Assembly (NCBI GenBank): GCA_003427395.1
Contig: BFEA01000196.1
Span: 527,224 to 552,935, forward strand
DNA: 25,712 bases
Source: Chara braunii
Taxonomy: Eukaryota > Streptophyta > Charophyceae > Charales > Characeae
Direction: 5' to 3'
Shown here: positions 17,621 to 25,712 of the stretch, piece after piece
Position numbering within the stretch: position 1 is the first letter of the stretch
Layout: each line of letters opens with the position of its first letter
Position numbers and translations under genes: made by a program
The notes under the pieces: generated by a model
What the model was told of the DNA's origin: nothing
Seen by the model: only the letters and a program-made list of their open reading frames with translations
Database searches by the model: none

Positions 17621-20097
17621 GTGATTTGGTGTGGTTGGAAGAGAGTGCTGCTCCAGATCTAGATCGAATGACTGTGAAGATCTTCAGATATTTTCTTCCT
17701 CATGAAGTGCCAGGCAGACTGGTTGACGGTGCAATGCTGCGTCCCAGGAGCTCGCCAGGAGATGGACCTAGCAGGAAGGATACCAAGGCGAATGCTGTCC
17801 TAACCCTTGATTCACAGAGTCTCTCATCAGCCCCAACACCAGCATCGAGTCCAACAGCTTGCAAAAGGAGAGTGTCAGATGTCAACATCCTGGAAGGGCC
17901 TTCACTGGAAAATTCAATGTTGAATAGGTGTGGTTTTGAAGAGTGCACAACAGACAAGGAATTGAATCAACTCGTTACGGATGAAGCGAGGTCAAATGCA
18001 GGCTGGTGCGAGGATGAAGACATGCGCCGAGCGCTTGCTCTGTCAATGGAAGGTATGCAAACTGAGGAAGAGGCCGATAAAGGTGCAAGGAGATCAACTG
18101 TGGAGGGGAATAAGGAGGAGAAGGGGATGCACTATACCAGTGAAGATCTGATCCTTCTGGAGCCAGGAATACCAGCAGCGTGCATACATTTCGTAAGAGA
18201 GCTGACAGTATCAAAGGATATGAAGCTTCGAGAACTGAAGGGAAGAATAGGGGAGCTAGCAGAGTTTTGTTCGCCTTTGAAAGCTTGCAATGGGATGCTG
18301 AGGGTGCGGGAGATTATCAATGGCAGGTTGGTAAAAGAGTTCCGTCAAGAAGACAAAATTCTAAGGCGGATGCATATAGGAGATGGCCGAGTATTGGCAG
18401 TCCGTATAGTGCCGAGGGAGGAAGCCGTGAAGTGGATGCTCAGCCAGCCGTTTCAACCTCAGCTTTGCCAAGCAGCAGATAACCTTGTATTTGCAGACAA
18501 CGCTGTCACAGACATCCGTGGACATTCAGATGGCACTCCACTCGCCATGGGTACTTCAGTTCTGGGCCTGGGCCTGGGCTTGGGCCTGGGCGTGAACTTG
18601 TGTGAAGTTGGTCGTTCTGAGGGTGACCAAGGTAGGCCCTCTCCTAGTAGATCAGAGGTGCAAGAGGTGTCCCCCCATGCGTTCCTTCTCTGCGTACATC
18701 GTAGGTTGCTGTTGCCTGGGAACAACAGCCTGTCATCAGTCAGGGCATCAGAGATTCAAACCAAAGGGGTGGAGTCTGTCTTGTGTGAGAACATATCTGA
18801 AGCAAATGGCTTGGGGATTAACTCATCGAGGGGATCTAAACCTGAAGGTGAGGGGTTCACAATTCCTGTTAAATCCGTGTCCTGCACAGCAATCCCAAGT
18901 TTGCCTACGTCCATTGGTACCACATGTGGTATTCCGTCGCCTATCTCACTTGGTGATGGAGCAGGGAGTGGGCTGGAAAAGAACAAGCCAGCCATTCCCT
19001 CAGTCATGCCAGGGGTTTCTGGTAGAAGTGAGGATCCATGCTCTGCAGGTGTGGCCTTGTCTTCAGGTACTGTGTTTCCCTCACCAAATTCGCTGGATAC
19101 AGATACAACCCATATAGATCTGCATGCTGCAATGGCTCAGGACTCGGAGGTGCACGTGCCAAATGAGGAAAGCTGTCAGCAACCAAGTTCTGCTGTAATG
19201 TTTCCGCCAGCAATTCCGGAGAAGACGGCAAGCCTTCAGCCTGTAGGCTGTGGTTATCCTTCTGTGGCTGCCATGGCAGTGTGGGCCCTAGCAGCAGGTG
19301 CTGTGAAGCAGCAAGCCATGTTGATGGAGTCTCTGCAGTCAGCTGCAGGATTGGTGCCCTCAATGACAGCAGATAGTAATGCTGAAACACCGAAGAACTA
19401 CCAACTCAACTGTTGGGCACTAGAAAAGGGAAAGCCAGTGTGTGAACTAGCGGCATCATCAATCACATCTATGAAGGGGCCAGTAAGCGCACGTGCACCC
19501 ATGCAGATTTCTACCCTCCCCTTCTCACCTCTGAAGCCAGTCGCTGCAAAAGTCCAACCTCCTCCGCTAAGCTTGAACCCTCCATCATTGCCAATGCCGG
19601 CAAATCACAATGGTCTCTCCGTGCCATCGATGTGTGTGCCAACATTCCAGGGTCTCCCTTTGCAGCAGTCCAGCCTAAGTATGACGGCTGCAGAGAAAGG
19701 TAATTCACTGTCCGTTCCTCTAACATCTTCATCGTCACTGGTCATGTCAGCTTGTGAGGCAACCCAATCTCTCATTGCACCATTGTCATCGTCTTCAGCA
19801 GCGGTATCAGGGGCCATGGCAGGGCCCATGGTTGCACCTTCTTCAGGTTATTTGGGTGGTTTGGACCTCCAATTAGGAGCAGAAGTCGGAGAAATGAGCG
19901 AATCAGGACCAGTTGCCGTTGCTGCTACAGGAGCGATTCCACGACCTCCGCCGCTGCCTGTTGGACATGGTCGACAAGTTTTTGGCTTCTCGTCCCCTCA
20001 AGAGGTTATCTTTGATCCAAAGGTTGCAGCACCGACAGCTGGGATGCTCCGAAGGTTTCTGTCTGACGTATTCCAGATTCCTGTGGAAAGACTGAAG
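17621..20097 (+). CDS. USP40-like ubiquitin hydrolase, large exon
   Basis: The acceptor is CCTTGCCAG|GTGATT and the donor CTGAAG|GTGAGC. The exon encodes 825 codons in one frame. In order: GDLVWLEESAAP..TVKIFRYF (17621-17700), a family-specific motif; a ubiquitin-interacting motif EDEDMRRALALSMEG (about 18009-18054) with the Ala..Leu..Ser core; a ubiquitin-like fold from ACIHFVRELTVSKDMKLREL to RVLAVRIVPREE (18175-18425); a second fold that starts HAFLLCVHRRLLLPG (18676-18720) and resumes near GRQVFGFSSPQEVIFD (19966-20013), split by about 410 Ser/Pro/Ala-rich residues; and LRRFLSDVFQIPVERLK (20047-20097). A GGGCCT repeat at 18559-18597 encodes Leu-Gly repeats. Motif order matches USP40; the insertion and the ubiquitin-interacting motif are extra. 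A TTG codon at 17614 is intronic and not a start. Confidence 0.85.
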
Positions 20098-20179
20098 GTG
20101 AGCAACTCTTGGGTGACGTGTCCCTTTCGTCCTTGCCCGTTGGCCATCATTGAAACACACGCAATTCCAGCCAGATAGG

Positions 20180-21240
20180 GTTCAATGGAGGTTGCGGACC
20201 ACCCAGATTACGGTTTGATGACGGTGGTCGGCATCCTCATAATGCTGCCCTCAACCACAGATTTCTCACCAGTAACCTGATGTGCATTTATGATGACCGG
20301 TCGATACCTCGGCACAACCCACAATGCAATTCAGTTCCACCCCAGCTAAAATGCCACATCAGCAAGCTCTCATCATCCAGCGTGCACCCCTATGTCACCA
20401 CATAGCCTTCCTGGCGCGTCCACACGACCCTGGGCCGCCTTCTCACCAACGCACAAGCGTTATCACTGCCCCAACAGTACCAGCGAAGCACCAAACAACT
20501 ATTGCGAAGGAGCCATCGGAGCGGCTCGAACCAGCTCTGATACCAAATTGCAAGGAAAATGATCGATAGCGAAATGACAGAAATCCAGAATGCAAACATT
20601 CAAAGCCAGAAAGTCCAATGCTGTCCAGAAAGCAGAATGCACTGATATTCCACCAACGGAGAACCAAAGCACTGAATCCGAATGTCAACGAGGGCATACT
20701 CTCGCCACCACCAACATATGTATCCAGAGTCCTTCCTTCTACTTGGCGCTCAGCGCCCAGACGACGATCACACAGCTACTAGCAGCCCACAAATTGAAAA
20801 TGCGTCCTGTTGATGGCAGCAGCCACAACCAAAGTACATGAAGATGTCGACCTTGTAGACCATCGCCAAGACCAGGTACGTGCCCTTACATCATCAACCT
20901 CATCTCTCTCTCTCTCTCTTACTCTTGACTTCATCACCCACATCTTCTCCCTCGTGCACAGAGACCATCACCGCCTTCACTGGCTATGTCCAAGCCAAGC
21001 CCAGCTATGGGGGCTGGCTATGGCGCTGGCCTCAGCAGTACCCTACACCCTGCACGTCCGCGCATGCACACAGGACCAGCGCTATCGCAGCAAGCAGCCG
21101 GCGAGCATCCGCTCCAGCAGCGCTGCCGCCCGCAAATGCAAGTGCCCGAATGTCTTGCCCGGTGCCCAGCTCTTTCCTATATGGAAAGTGGCGGGCGTAT
21201 TTCCACCCGCTTGCCTTGTCGGGGCGAGTTCCCAGTAGCT
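20180..21240 (-). mobile_element. Remnant of a second antisense LTR retrotransposon
   Basis: The minus-strand primer-binding site TGGTATCAGAG at 20535-20545 and the ATT spacer plus LTR end at 20549 are identical to those of the first element, with 21 bases shared in all. Left of it is leader-like sequence, including ATGCCACATCAGC near 20350; right of it is the putative LTR. Neither gag-pol nor a second LTR is present, so the rest has been deleted or replaced. The outer edges are not defined; both coordinates are approximate. Confidence 0.55.
20535..20545 (-). other. Primer-binding site of the second element
   Basis: TGGTATCAGAG on the minus strand, complementary to initiator tRNA-Met, three bases from a CA-ended LTR boundary at 20549. 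The exact match in sequence and spacing with 15403-15420 suggests the same lineage. Confidence 0.8.
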
Positions 21241-22055
21241 TCAGTCTCGGCCAAAGTATCTGCGCCCCAGGCCCATTCAGACAGTGGCCAGGGGCCGAAT
21301 TGGTTAGGCATGCCCAACCACCCAGGCCCAAATGTGCGGTGCTCCCTGTTTCACCACGTTGCTGGAAGAGCCTGGAAGGGTCACTCATATTTCCGATTCT
21401 TACGAGCAAAGTGGATGTAACCAACTTGCGCGTGGCAACTGTCTGGCGCCCACCCCGATTTGCAAAAATTGACGAGTTCAGGCCACATTGTGATTTAGGG
21501 GGCCTGCCTTCACTTAGGGCGGGCACGTGCCTGCTGCAGGGCCTTATGCTGAGGGGTAAACCCTCGCAACAGGGTCCAACAGCCTAAAATATTGGGGCAT
21601 ATAGACGAGTTGCCCAGGGCCGGGTAGGGGTGTATGCAAAAGATGACAGGTCCAATTGGGGAGCGGGGTATTTTGCAAAGTTTCACTACTGTCATAGGGG
21701 CATTTCGCCCTCCTTGCCTTATAGGGTATCTGGCTGAATACCCAAACTTTCAGGGGCATTTCAGCAATCTTCACTACAAAATTTCTGTTTCACCGCCGAA
21801 CTCGCAAAATCTTTAGATAACCAGCGTGACTGCACAGGGAATGAACTAAATCGAGTTCAATTTAATCATGTATTATTTTTTTGTTAAACCAGTAGCACCT
21901 TTGCCATCCCGTTTCGACAAGTTTTACCCTAGCCCCGAACTTTTAGGAGGCCGGGCCCGACAACAGCTGCCGTTGATAAATCTGAAGGCCCTTTTTGATC
22001 TGACCTGGGACATGAGAGGCTTGAGAGCCACTTCCTTGACCCCTAGTGTGGTTGC
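21241..22055. other. Unrecognised intronic stretch
   Basis: No gene is supported. AGGGGCATTTC occurs twice, near 21697 and 21752, and a 27-bp direct repeat begins at 21499. The overlapping reading frames at 20880-21587 have no recognisable domain and cross the putative LTR. Confidence 0.4.
21499..21525 (+). repeat. 27-bp direct repeat, left copy
   Basis: GGGGCCTGCCTTCACTTAGG followed by GCGGGCA. The right copy at 23074-23100 differs at one base. The pair brackets 1.55 kb that includes a degenerate coding fragment. Confidence 0.85.
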
Positions 22056-22400
22056 TTAGCTTGTCTCTCCCTCAGAGTTGGTCTGGCTGGTACTTGACTC
22101 AGCACTTCCCTCCAGGTCTGAAAGATCGTTTAGCTCTATCCGAGTGCCGTCTGCGTCTACCAACATGAGGTGACCCTTCTTCCAGTCCCAGGGCAACTTC
22201 TTCCTTCTCCCATCTACAGTCCCCTGACTTGCGCTGCTTATCCTGGCCTCTTTAAGTATAGCGCCTTCTTGCTCAGTGAAGTGAAATCGTACTTGTCAGT
22301 GGTGGCTTTCTGAACCAGCAGAGCCTTAATCGTTTGTGGGTGGTCAGGAGGATCTGCTGGTCGAACATCACGCTGGGACCCTGATCCACGTCTCTACCGT
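22056..22400 (-). pseudogene. Degenerate unrecognised coding fragment
   Basis: On the minus strand, 79 open codons end at a TAA (22056-22058) and contain EQEGAILKEARISSASQG, KKLPWDWKKGHLMLVDADG and TRIELNDLSDLEGSAE. This has the composition and hydrophobic patterning of a real protein. Just upstream in another frame, DVRPADPPDHPQTIKALLVQ and ATTDKYDFTSLSKKALYL look like the preceding part, so a frameshift around 22255-22290 is likely. There is no start codon context and no family that I recognise. It may be a fragment of a transposon or of a captured gene. Confidence 0.4.
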
Positions 22401-22815
22401 TTCCGTGACCTGCTTCTTTACTTCATGTCCGAATTCTTTAGCTCATCCGTAGCACACTGTGCTTGCTGGTGTTCATGGAGTCTATCCTCCACCATGGCCT
22501 AGCTCTGCCCGACCTTCATCCAGCAAGCCAGCACTCTAGCAGCGCTGCCGCCATCCAGGCAGCCAGAATGTGCCGAAGGAAGTGTCTCCATTTTTTCTAT
22601 TTTTTCTATTTTTTTGTACAATATTGATTTTGACAGAATTCCTTCCGGGAGAAAACAAAATCGAGATGAACATTTTAAAAAACCTTTAAATTCCGAATAT
22701 GGCAAAGTTGCTCTCTTCCTTTTGTGCCCTGGCTGGCTGGGCGAGGCAGGCTCTTGATGCTCGGCCTCTGTCCCAGTAGGTGCGCGAAGGAGCCTTCCAG
22801 AATGTGCCTGGGACT

Positions 22816-23047
22816 CAACTGTGAGTGGCCTGGGCCTCTTCATCTTTGCTCAGTCAACCGATCGCGCCCACAGGTCGGTCGGAGATGCTGCGTGCAGCAA
22901 CCAACCTACGAGGCCCTTTCTGCTCAGATTGGCGTCAATTGTAAGTGCCCTGGGCCTCAGCATCTTCAACCGATCGAGCGTTCCGGTCAGTTGGAGATGC
23001 TGCGTGCAGCAATCAACCCATGAGGCCGTTTCTGTTCACATCGGCCT
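22816..23047 (+). repeat. ~120-bp tandem repeat, two copies
   Basis: Copy 1 (22816-22935) and copy 2 (22936-23047) share CAA(C/T)TGT(G/A)AGTG.CCTGGGCCTC, TCAACCGATCG, GGAGATGCTGCGTGCAGCAA and ATGAGGCC or ACGAGGCC. They differ by several substitutions and small indels. Neither copy is coding. Confidence 0.85.
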
Positions 23048-23073
23048 CAAAATAGGCCTCATCGAAGTTTTCA

Positions 23074-23100
23074 GGGGCCTGCCTTGACTTAGGGCGGGCA
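23074..23100 (+). repeat. 27-bp direct repeat, right copy
   Basis: GGGGCCTGCCTTGACTTAGG followed by GCGGGCA, with a single mismatch to 21499-21525. Confidence 0.85.
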
Positions 23101-23297
23101 AAAACAGTTTCCAGGGGGCACAGACCCTTTCCTACCTAGGCCGAGGGTCTCATGCCTTGCACCTGGATGTGTTGGGAGTTTCCAAAGTTTGTGAGCAGGT
23201 TGGAGTTCCCGTATGTAGCGTTGACGTTCTCATTATTGAAACACTGGAGAGAAACATGGGACTGACAGTGGAATTTGTTCACTTTCGTCTTTTGCAG

Positions 23298-24854
23298 GTT
23301 ACAAAGCTCTTCAAAAATGGCATATGGAAGATGCTGCCGGATGATCCCCCAAAACAAGAGCTGAAGCCTCCAATCATCTTACCACGCCCATGTGACCATA
23401 CTGTTAACGCTTGCGACTCGATAACGAGAGAGGTGAGTCATGTGGCGGCTAGCAAACAAACTGCGGGGAGCAGCTACAATTCCTTAGAGACCACTAGCGA
23501 TGTGCTGAATGGGCAAGCTATCGAGTCATGGATTGATATGACCTCGGGCACTGATGCCGCAGTTGCGACAGACAGCGCGTGCAGTCAATCTGTACTGCAA
23601 GAATCTGGTCAGCTTGGTGGTGGTGCTATGTTGGTCCACGACGAGAGCCAGCCTAACCCGCCGCAGATGGTGGGAGAGCAACAGGCCTTTGAGCCAAAAG
23701 ATGACAGCGTGGTCAGGGAAGGTGAACAGGCCGATCAACCCCCACACTCATTGCCTGAAGTGCTCACAGGTGAGGTTGAGAGAGGAATGCGAAGTGAACT
23801 TTCCGATGCCGTTTCTGACAAACGAGTGGCCAACGCCAATCAGGACAGAGGTCCAATGGTGAATGCCTGGAACGAAATACGCGCGAAGACAGATGGAAGC
23901 AAAACCATGAATGGGGATGCACAGCATAGGGAAAGTGGGGAAAAGGCCATTTCAAAACTCCCTGAGGATTCAGCTTGCCATCAATTGGAGAGCGGGATGA
24001 CGTCAGCAGACTCACACACGGTTCGAACATGCCAAGAGTCCCCTACGCAGCGATTGGCGGCCAGGAACATCAGCTGCTGTGTTACTCATTCTGGCGTTGA
24101 CAGCGTTGTGGAAGCGGGGGAGAGGGATGGCGAGAGTAGGGGTGCAGTCTCAGAGGCTCTTGCCCATCTTCATCAGAGTGGGAATGGCACTCCGCTCACA
24201 GGTAGCACGCCCGAAGGAGGAAGTGAGCAGAACCAGTCGGGAAGTAGCACACCCTTCACAAGGGAGGGGTGTTTGCGAGGGAACATTTCCTTTGGAGCAG
24301 CCAGAGGTAAGAGTGGCAGCCTTGTCTTCTTGGCAGATATGAACGACTCAGGTAACAGCACCCCACTCAGAGGGGAGACGCTGCACGCAAGTCTGGCCTC
24401 TGATGGTGATGGCAAGAGCAGCAGTGCTACCTCATTGCTAGGCCCGGACATGAACAAGTCGGGAACCAGCACACCCCTCACAAGAGAAACACTCCAGGGA
24501 AGCGATGGCCTCACCGCTAGTTGTGTCTGTGTTCCTGGTGGCCTGAACATCCGTGGTCAGCCATTTCTCCTGCGGGATGGTGATATTCTTGTGGTTGCGG
24601 ACATCGATGACAATATGTACAAGGACGATGTCCTGATGTCCTCCGCCATGTCAGTAATTGCCAACGGTGGATGGGGAGGCACAAATGCAAATTTTGCGGG
24701 CGGTTTGATCTCGAATGCATCAGCAGGATCGAATGGGAATGCGAGCACATCGGGTTCGTCAGCTAGTGGAGCGGAGGGGCAGCGGCCAAAGTCGCAACGA
24801 ACGAGACGACCAGAGGCAGCATTAAAGATACGCATGGTCGAATACGAGGAGTGA
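23298..24854 (+). CDS. USP40-like ubiquitin hydrolase, terminal exon
   Basis: It starts after TCTTTTGCAG in phase 0 and ends at TGA 24852-24854, 518 codons. VTKLFKNGIWKMLPDDPP completes the ubiquitin-like segment begun in the previous exon. About 370 residues of low-complexity Ser/Gly/Glu/Asp-rich sequence follow. Near 24170-24490 there are four repeats of the type SGNGTPLT, SGSSTPFT, SGNSTPLR and SGTSTPLT. The conserved tail then reads GLNIRGQPFLLRDGDILVVADIDDN and ends RRPEAALKIRMVEYEE, matching in order the end of USP40 proteins (a Leu-x-Asp-Gly-Asp fold, an acidic segment, a basic segment and a short final strand). A strong internal donor (GAGAG|GTGAGT at 23433) could allow splicing out of the insert. 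Confidence 0.85.
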   Translation, partial: VTKLFKNGIWKMLPDDPPKQELKPPIILPRPCDHTVNACDSITREVSHVAASKQTAGSSYNSLETTSDVLNGQAIESWIDMTSGTDAAVATDSACSQSVLQESGQLGGGAMLVHDESQPNPPQMVGEQQAFEPKDDSVVREGEQADQPPHSLPEVLTGEVERGMRSELSDAVSDKRVANANQDRGPMVNAWNEIRAKTDGSKTMNGDAQHRESGEKAISKLPEDSACHQLESGMTSADSHTVRTCQESPTQRLAARNISCCVTHSGVDSVVEAGERDGESRGAVSEALAHLHQSGNGTPLTGSTPEGGSEQNQSGSSTPFTREGCLRGNISFGAARGKSGSLVFLADMNDSGNSTPLRGETLHASLASDGDGKSSSATSLLGPDMNKSGTSTPLTRETLQGSDGLTASCVCVPGGLNIRGQPFLLRDGDILVVADIDDNMYKDDVLMSSAMSVIANGGWGGTNANFAGGLISNASAGSNGNASTSGSSASGAEGQRPKSQRTRRPEAALKIRMVEYEE

Positions 24855-25280
24855 GGATCATTGTGGAGCTGAGAATGTAGCATCGTCATTGCGCAGGTGG
24901 CACCGTGGGGCAGCATTCCAGACGGCAAGGATGAGTCTGGGGAGAGGGACACCGAGCAACAAGACTTCGGGAGGCAGCATTGCACATGGACGAGGAGTGA
25001 GGATTGTTGCGGAGGAGCGGAGAACCTATGGGGCGGATGCAGGATTGCACAAAGAGGTGTGCAACAGAGCCAAGAATGAGTGGCTGCAATGAACACGTGG
25101 CATGTTTCCATGCTGTTTTTGTCATGAGAAGCAAGATCAGTAGTAAAGGCAACCATGCTGGAAACTTCGAGATTCGTAGTAGCCCTCACGTATTGTAGGA
25201 TAGTCGTCGTGCTTCTGTTCCCTATGGTCTTCAGAGTGCACTTGTAATGTCAGGAATAAATGCAATCACCGCTATTTTTG
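24855..25280 (+). other. 3' UTR
   Basis: Non-coding sequence follows the stop up to a polyadenylation region. The first 170 bases contain a partial duplicate of the coding tail: GAGGCAGCATT at 24813 recurs at 24971, and CGAGGAGTGAGGAT at 24846 recurs at 24991. Confidence 0.6.
25243..25260 (+). terminator. Polyadenylation signal region
   Basis: TGTAA at 25243-25247 and AATAAA at 25255-25260 lie about 400 bases after the stop codon. These are the two common types of green-lineage poly(A) signal. The cleavage site would be expected some 10-30 bases further on. Confidence 0.6.
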
Positions 25281-25588
25281 GCGTAGTATGCAAGATGTAT
25301 GCTTGTTGCACTACCCTGCCTTGAAAGGCTCTGAAATGGAAGTCAAATCTTAGGAATATTGGATTAATATACTCTCTCTGGCCTCTGCCTCTTTGCTCAT
25401 TCAGCATCATGTTGCCAGTTGGAATACTGCGGATATTAGTCCTTTTGCTCGAGCATCGGCATGTTGCCCCTTTTCACTTGTAACCTTGGCAGCTCTGTGA
25501 TAGCATCTGTGCTGTCGAGAATGGTGGATTGATTGGGACATCATCACCTGCAATTCTGGGATATCTATGTCGTTCTGCACACGCTCTC

Positions 25589-25590
<2 letters not shown>
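25281..25590. other. Downstream flank
   Basis: I see no gene, RNA or repeat that I can support here. Confidence 0.4.
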
Positions 25591-25625
<35 letters not shown>

Positions 25626-25679
25626 CAAAAACGATCGCACGGCGTGTGTGTGTGTGTGTGTGCCAAAAACAATTGCCGC

Positions 25680-25712
<33 letters not shown>
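25591..25712. repeat. (GT)n arrays with GCCAAAAAC interruptions
   Basis: Three GT arrays are separated by two copies of a short block, GCCAAAAACGATCGCACGGC and GCCAAAAACAATTGCCGCGC. This makes a ~45-bp compound minisatellite that runs off the end of the window. Confidence 0.93.

Larger units (their letters stand above)
20098..23297 (+). other. 3.2-kb intron of the USP40-like gene
   Basis: It starts GTGAGC and ends CTTTCGTCTTTTGCAG. Phase 0 on both sides joins VFQIPVERLK to VTKLFKNGIWKML. It contains the edge of a second antisense LTR element, a degenerate minus-strand coding fragment, a pair of 27-bp direct repeats and a 120-bp tandem repeat. Confidence 0.8.

Noticed and set aside
17474-17662. 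Extra exon before 17621 (VELHITLRKIPEELPK)
   Set aside because: It is in a different frame from the downstream exon and would break the phase-1 glycine junction with 6318. There is no good acceptor at its start.
20810-21587. Overlapping 142-, 144- and 235-residue frames
   Set aside because: They cross the putative LTR and intron, overlap in all frames, and show no recognisable domain.

Overview
The window looks like nuclear DNA of a plant-lineage eukaryote with a large, repeat-rich genome. Support comes from long introns with GT..AG boundaries, very abundant (GA)n, (GT)n and (CA)n microsatellites, a Ty3/gypsy chromovirus with the plant-type initiator-tRNA-Met primer-binding site, and ACGT-core bZIP-type boxes. 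A streptophyte alga such as Chara is my best guess, but this is inference from style and not proven by the sequence.

One host gene, on the + strand, organises the window. Three exons (6084-6318, 17621-20097, 23298-24854) join in perfect phase and encode 1,422 residues up to a stop at 24852-24854. The order of motifs matches the C-terminal tail of the deubiquitinase USP40: a GDL.WLEE-type segment, ubiquitin-like folds, a VFQIPVERLK/VTKLFKNG segment across a splice junction, and an FLLRDGDIL-type terminal fold. The protein also carries a ubiquitin-interacting motif and two very long low-complexity insertions. The catalytic peptidase C19 domain is not here and must lie upstream of the window. 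A fourth, small upstream exon (5184-5253) is possible.

Region by region: 1-4700 is intron-like or intergenic, dominated by microsatellites and by copies of a roughly 75-base unit in both orientations, with about 3 kb of unrecognised sequence between them. 4700-6083 has no secure gene. The 11.3-kb intron 6319-17620 holds minisatellites, a hammerhead-ribozyme motif on the sense strand (7331-7391), two tandem duplications (7680-8350), and a decayed antisense Ty3/gypsy chromovirus (8359-16485). The element has a 1,069-bp 5' LTR at the right, an ACGT-box-rich leader, degenerate gag-pol, and a truncated 3' LTR at the left. The second intron (20098-23297) carries the primer-binding site and LTR edge of a related antisense element, a degenerate minus-strand coding fragment (about 22056-22400) and a 120-bp tandem repeat. 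The gene ends in a short 3' UTR with an AATAAA signal near 25255, followed by GT-rich microsatellite.

The retroelement is inactive as it stands. It has several in-frame stops, frameshifts and changed catalytic residues, most of them explicable by C-to-T or G-to-A transitions. The observations most worth a second look are the intronic hammerhead motif, the duplicated ACGT-box/TATA promoter module in the LTR, and the heavily expanded USP40-like protein.
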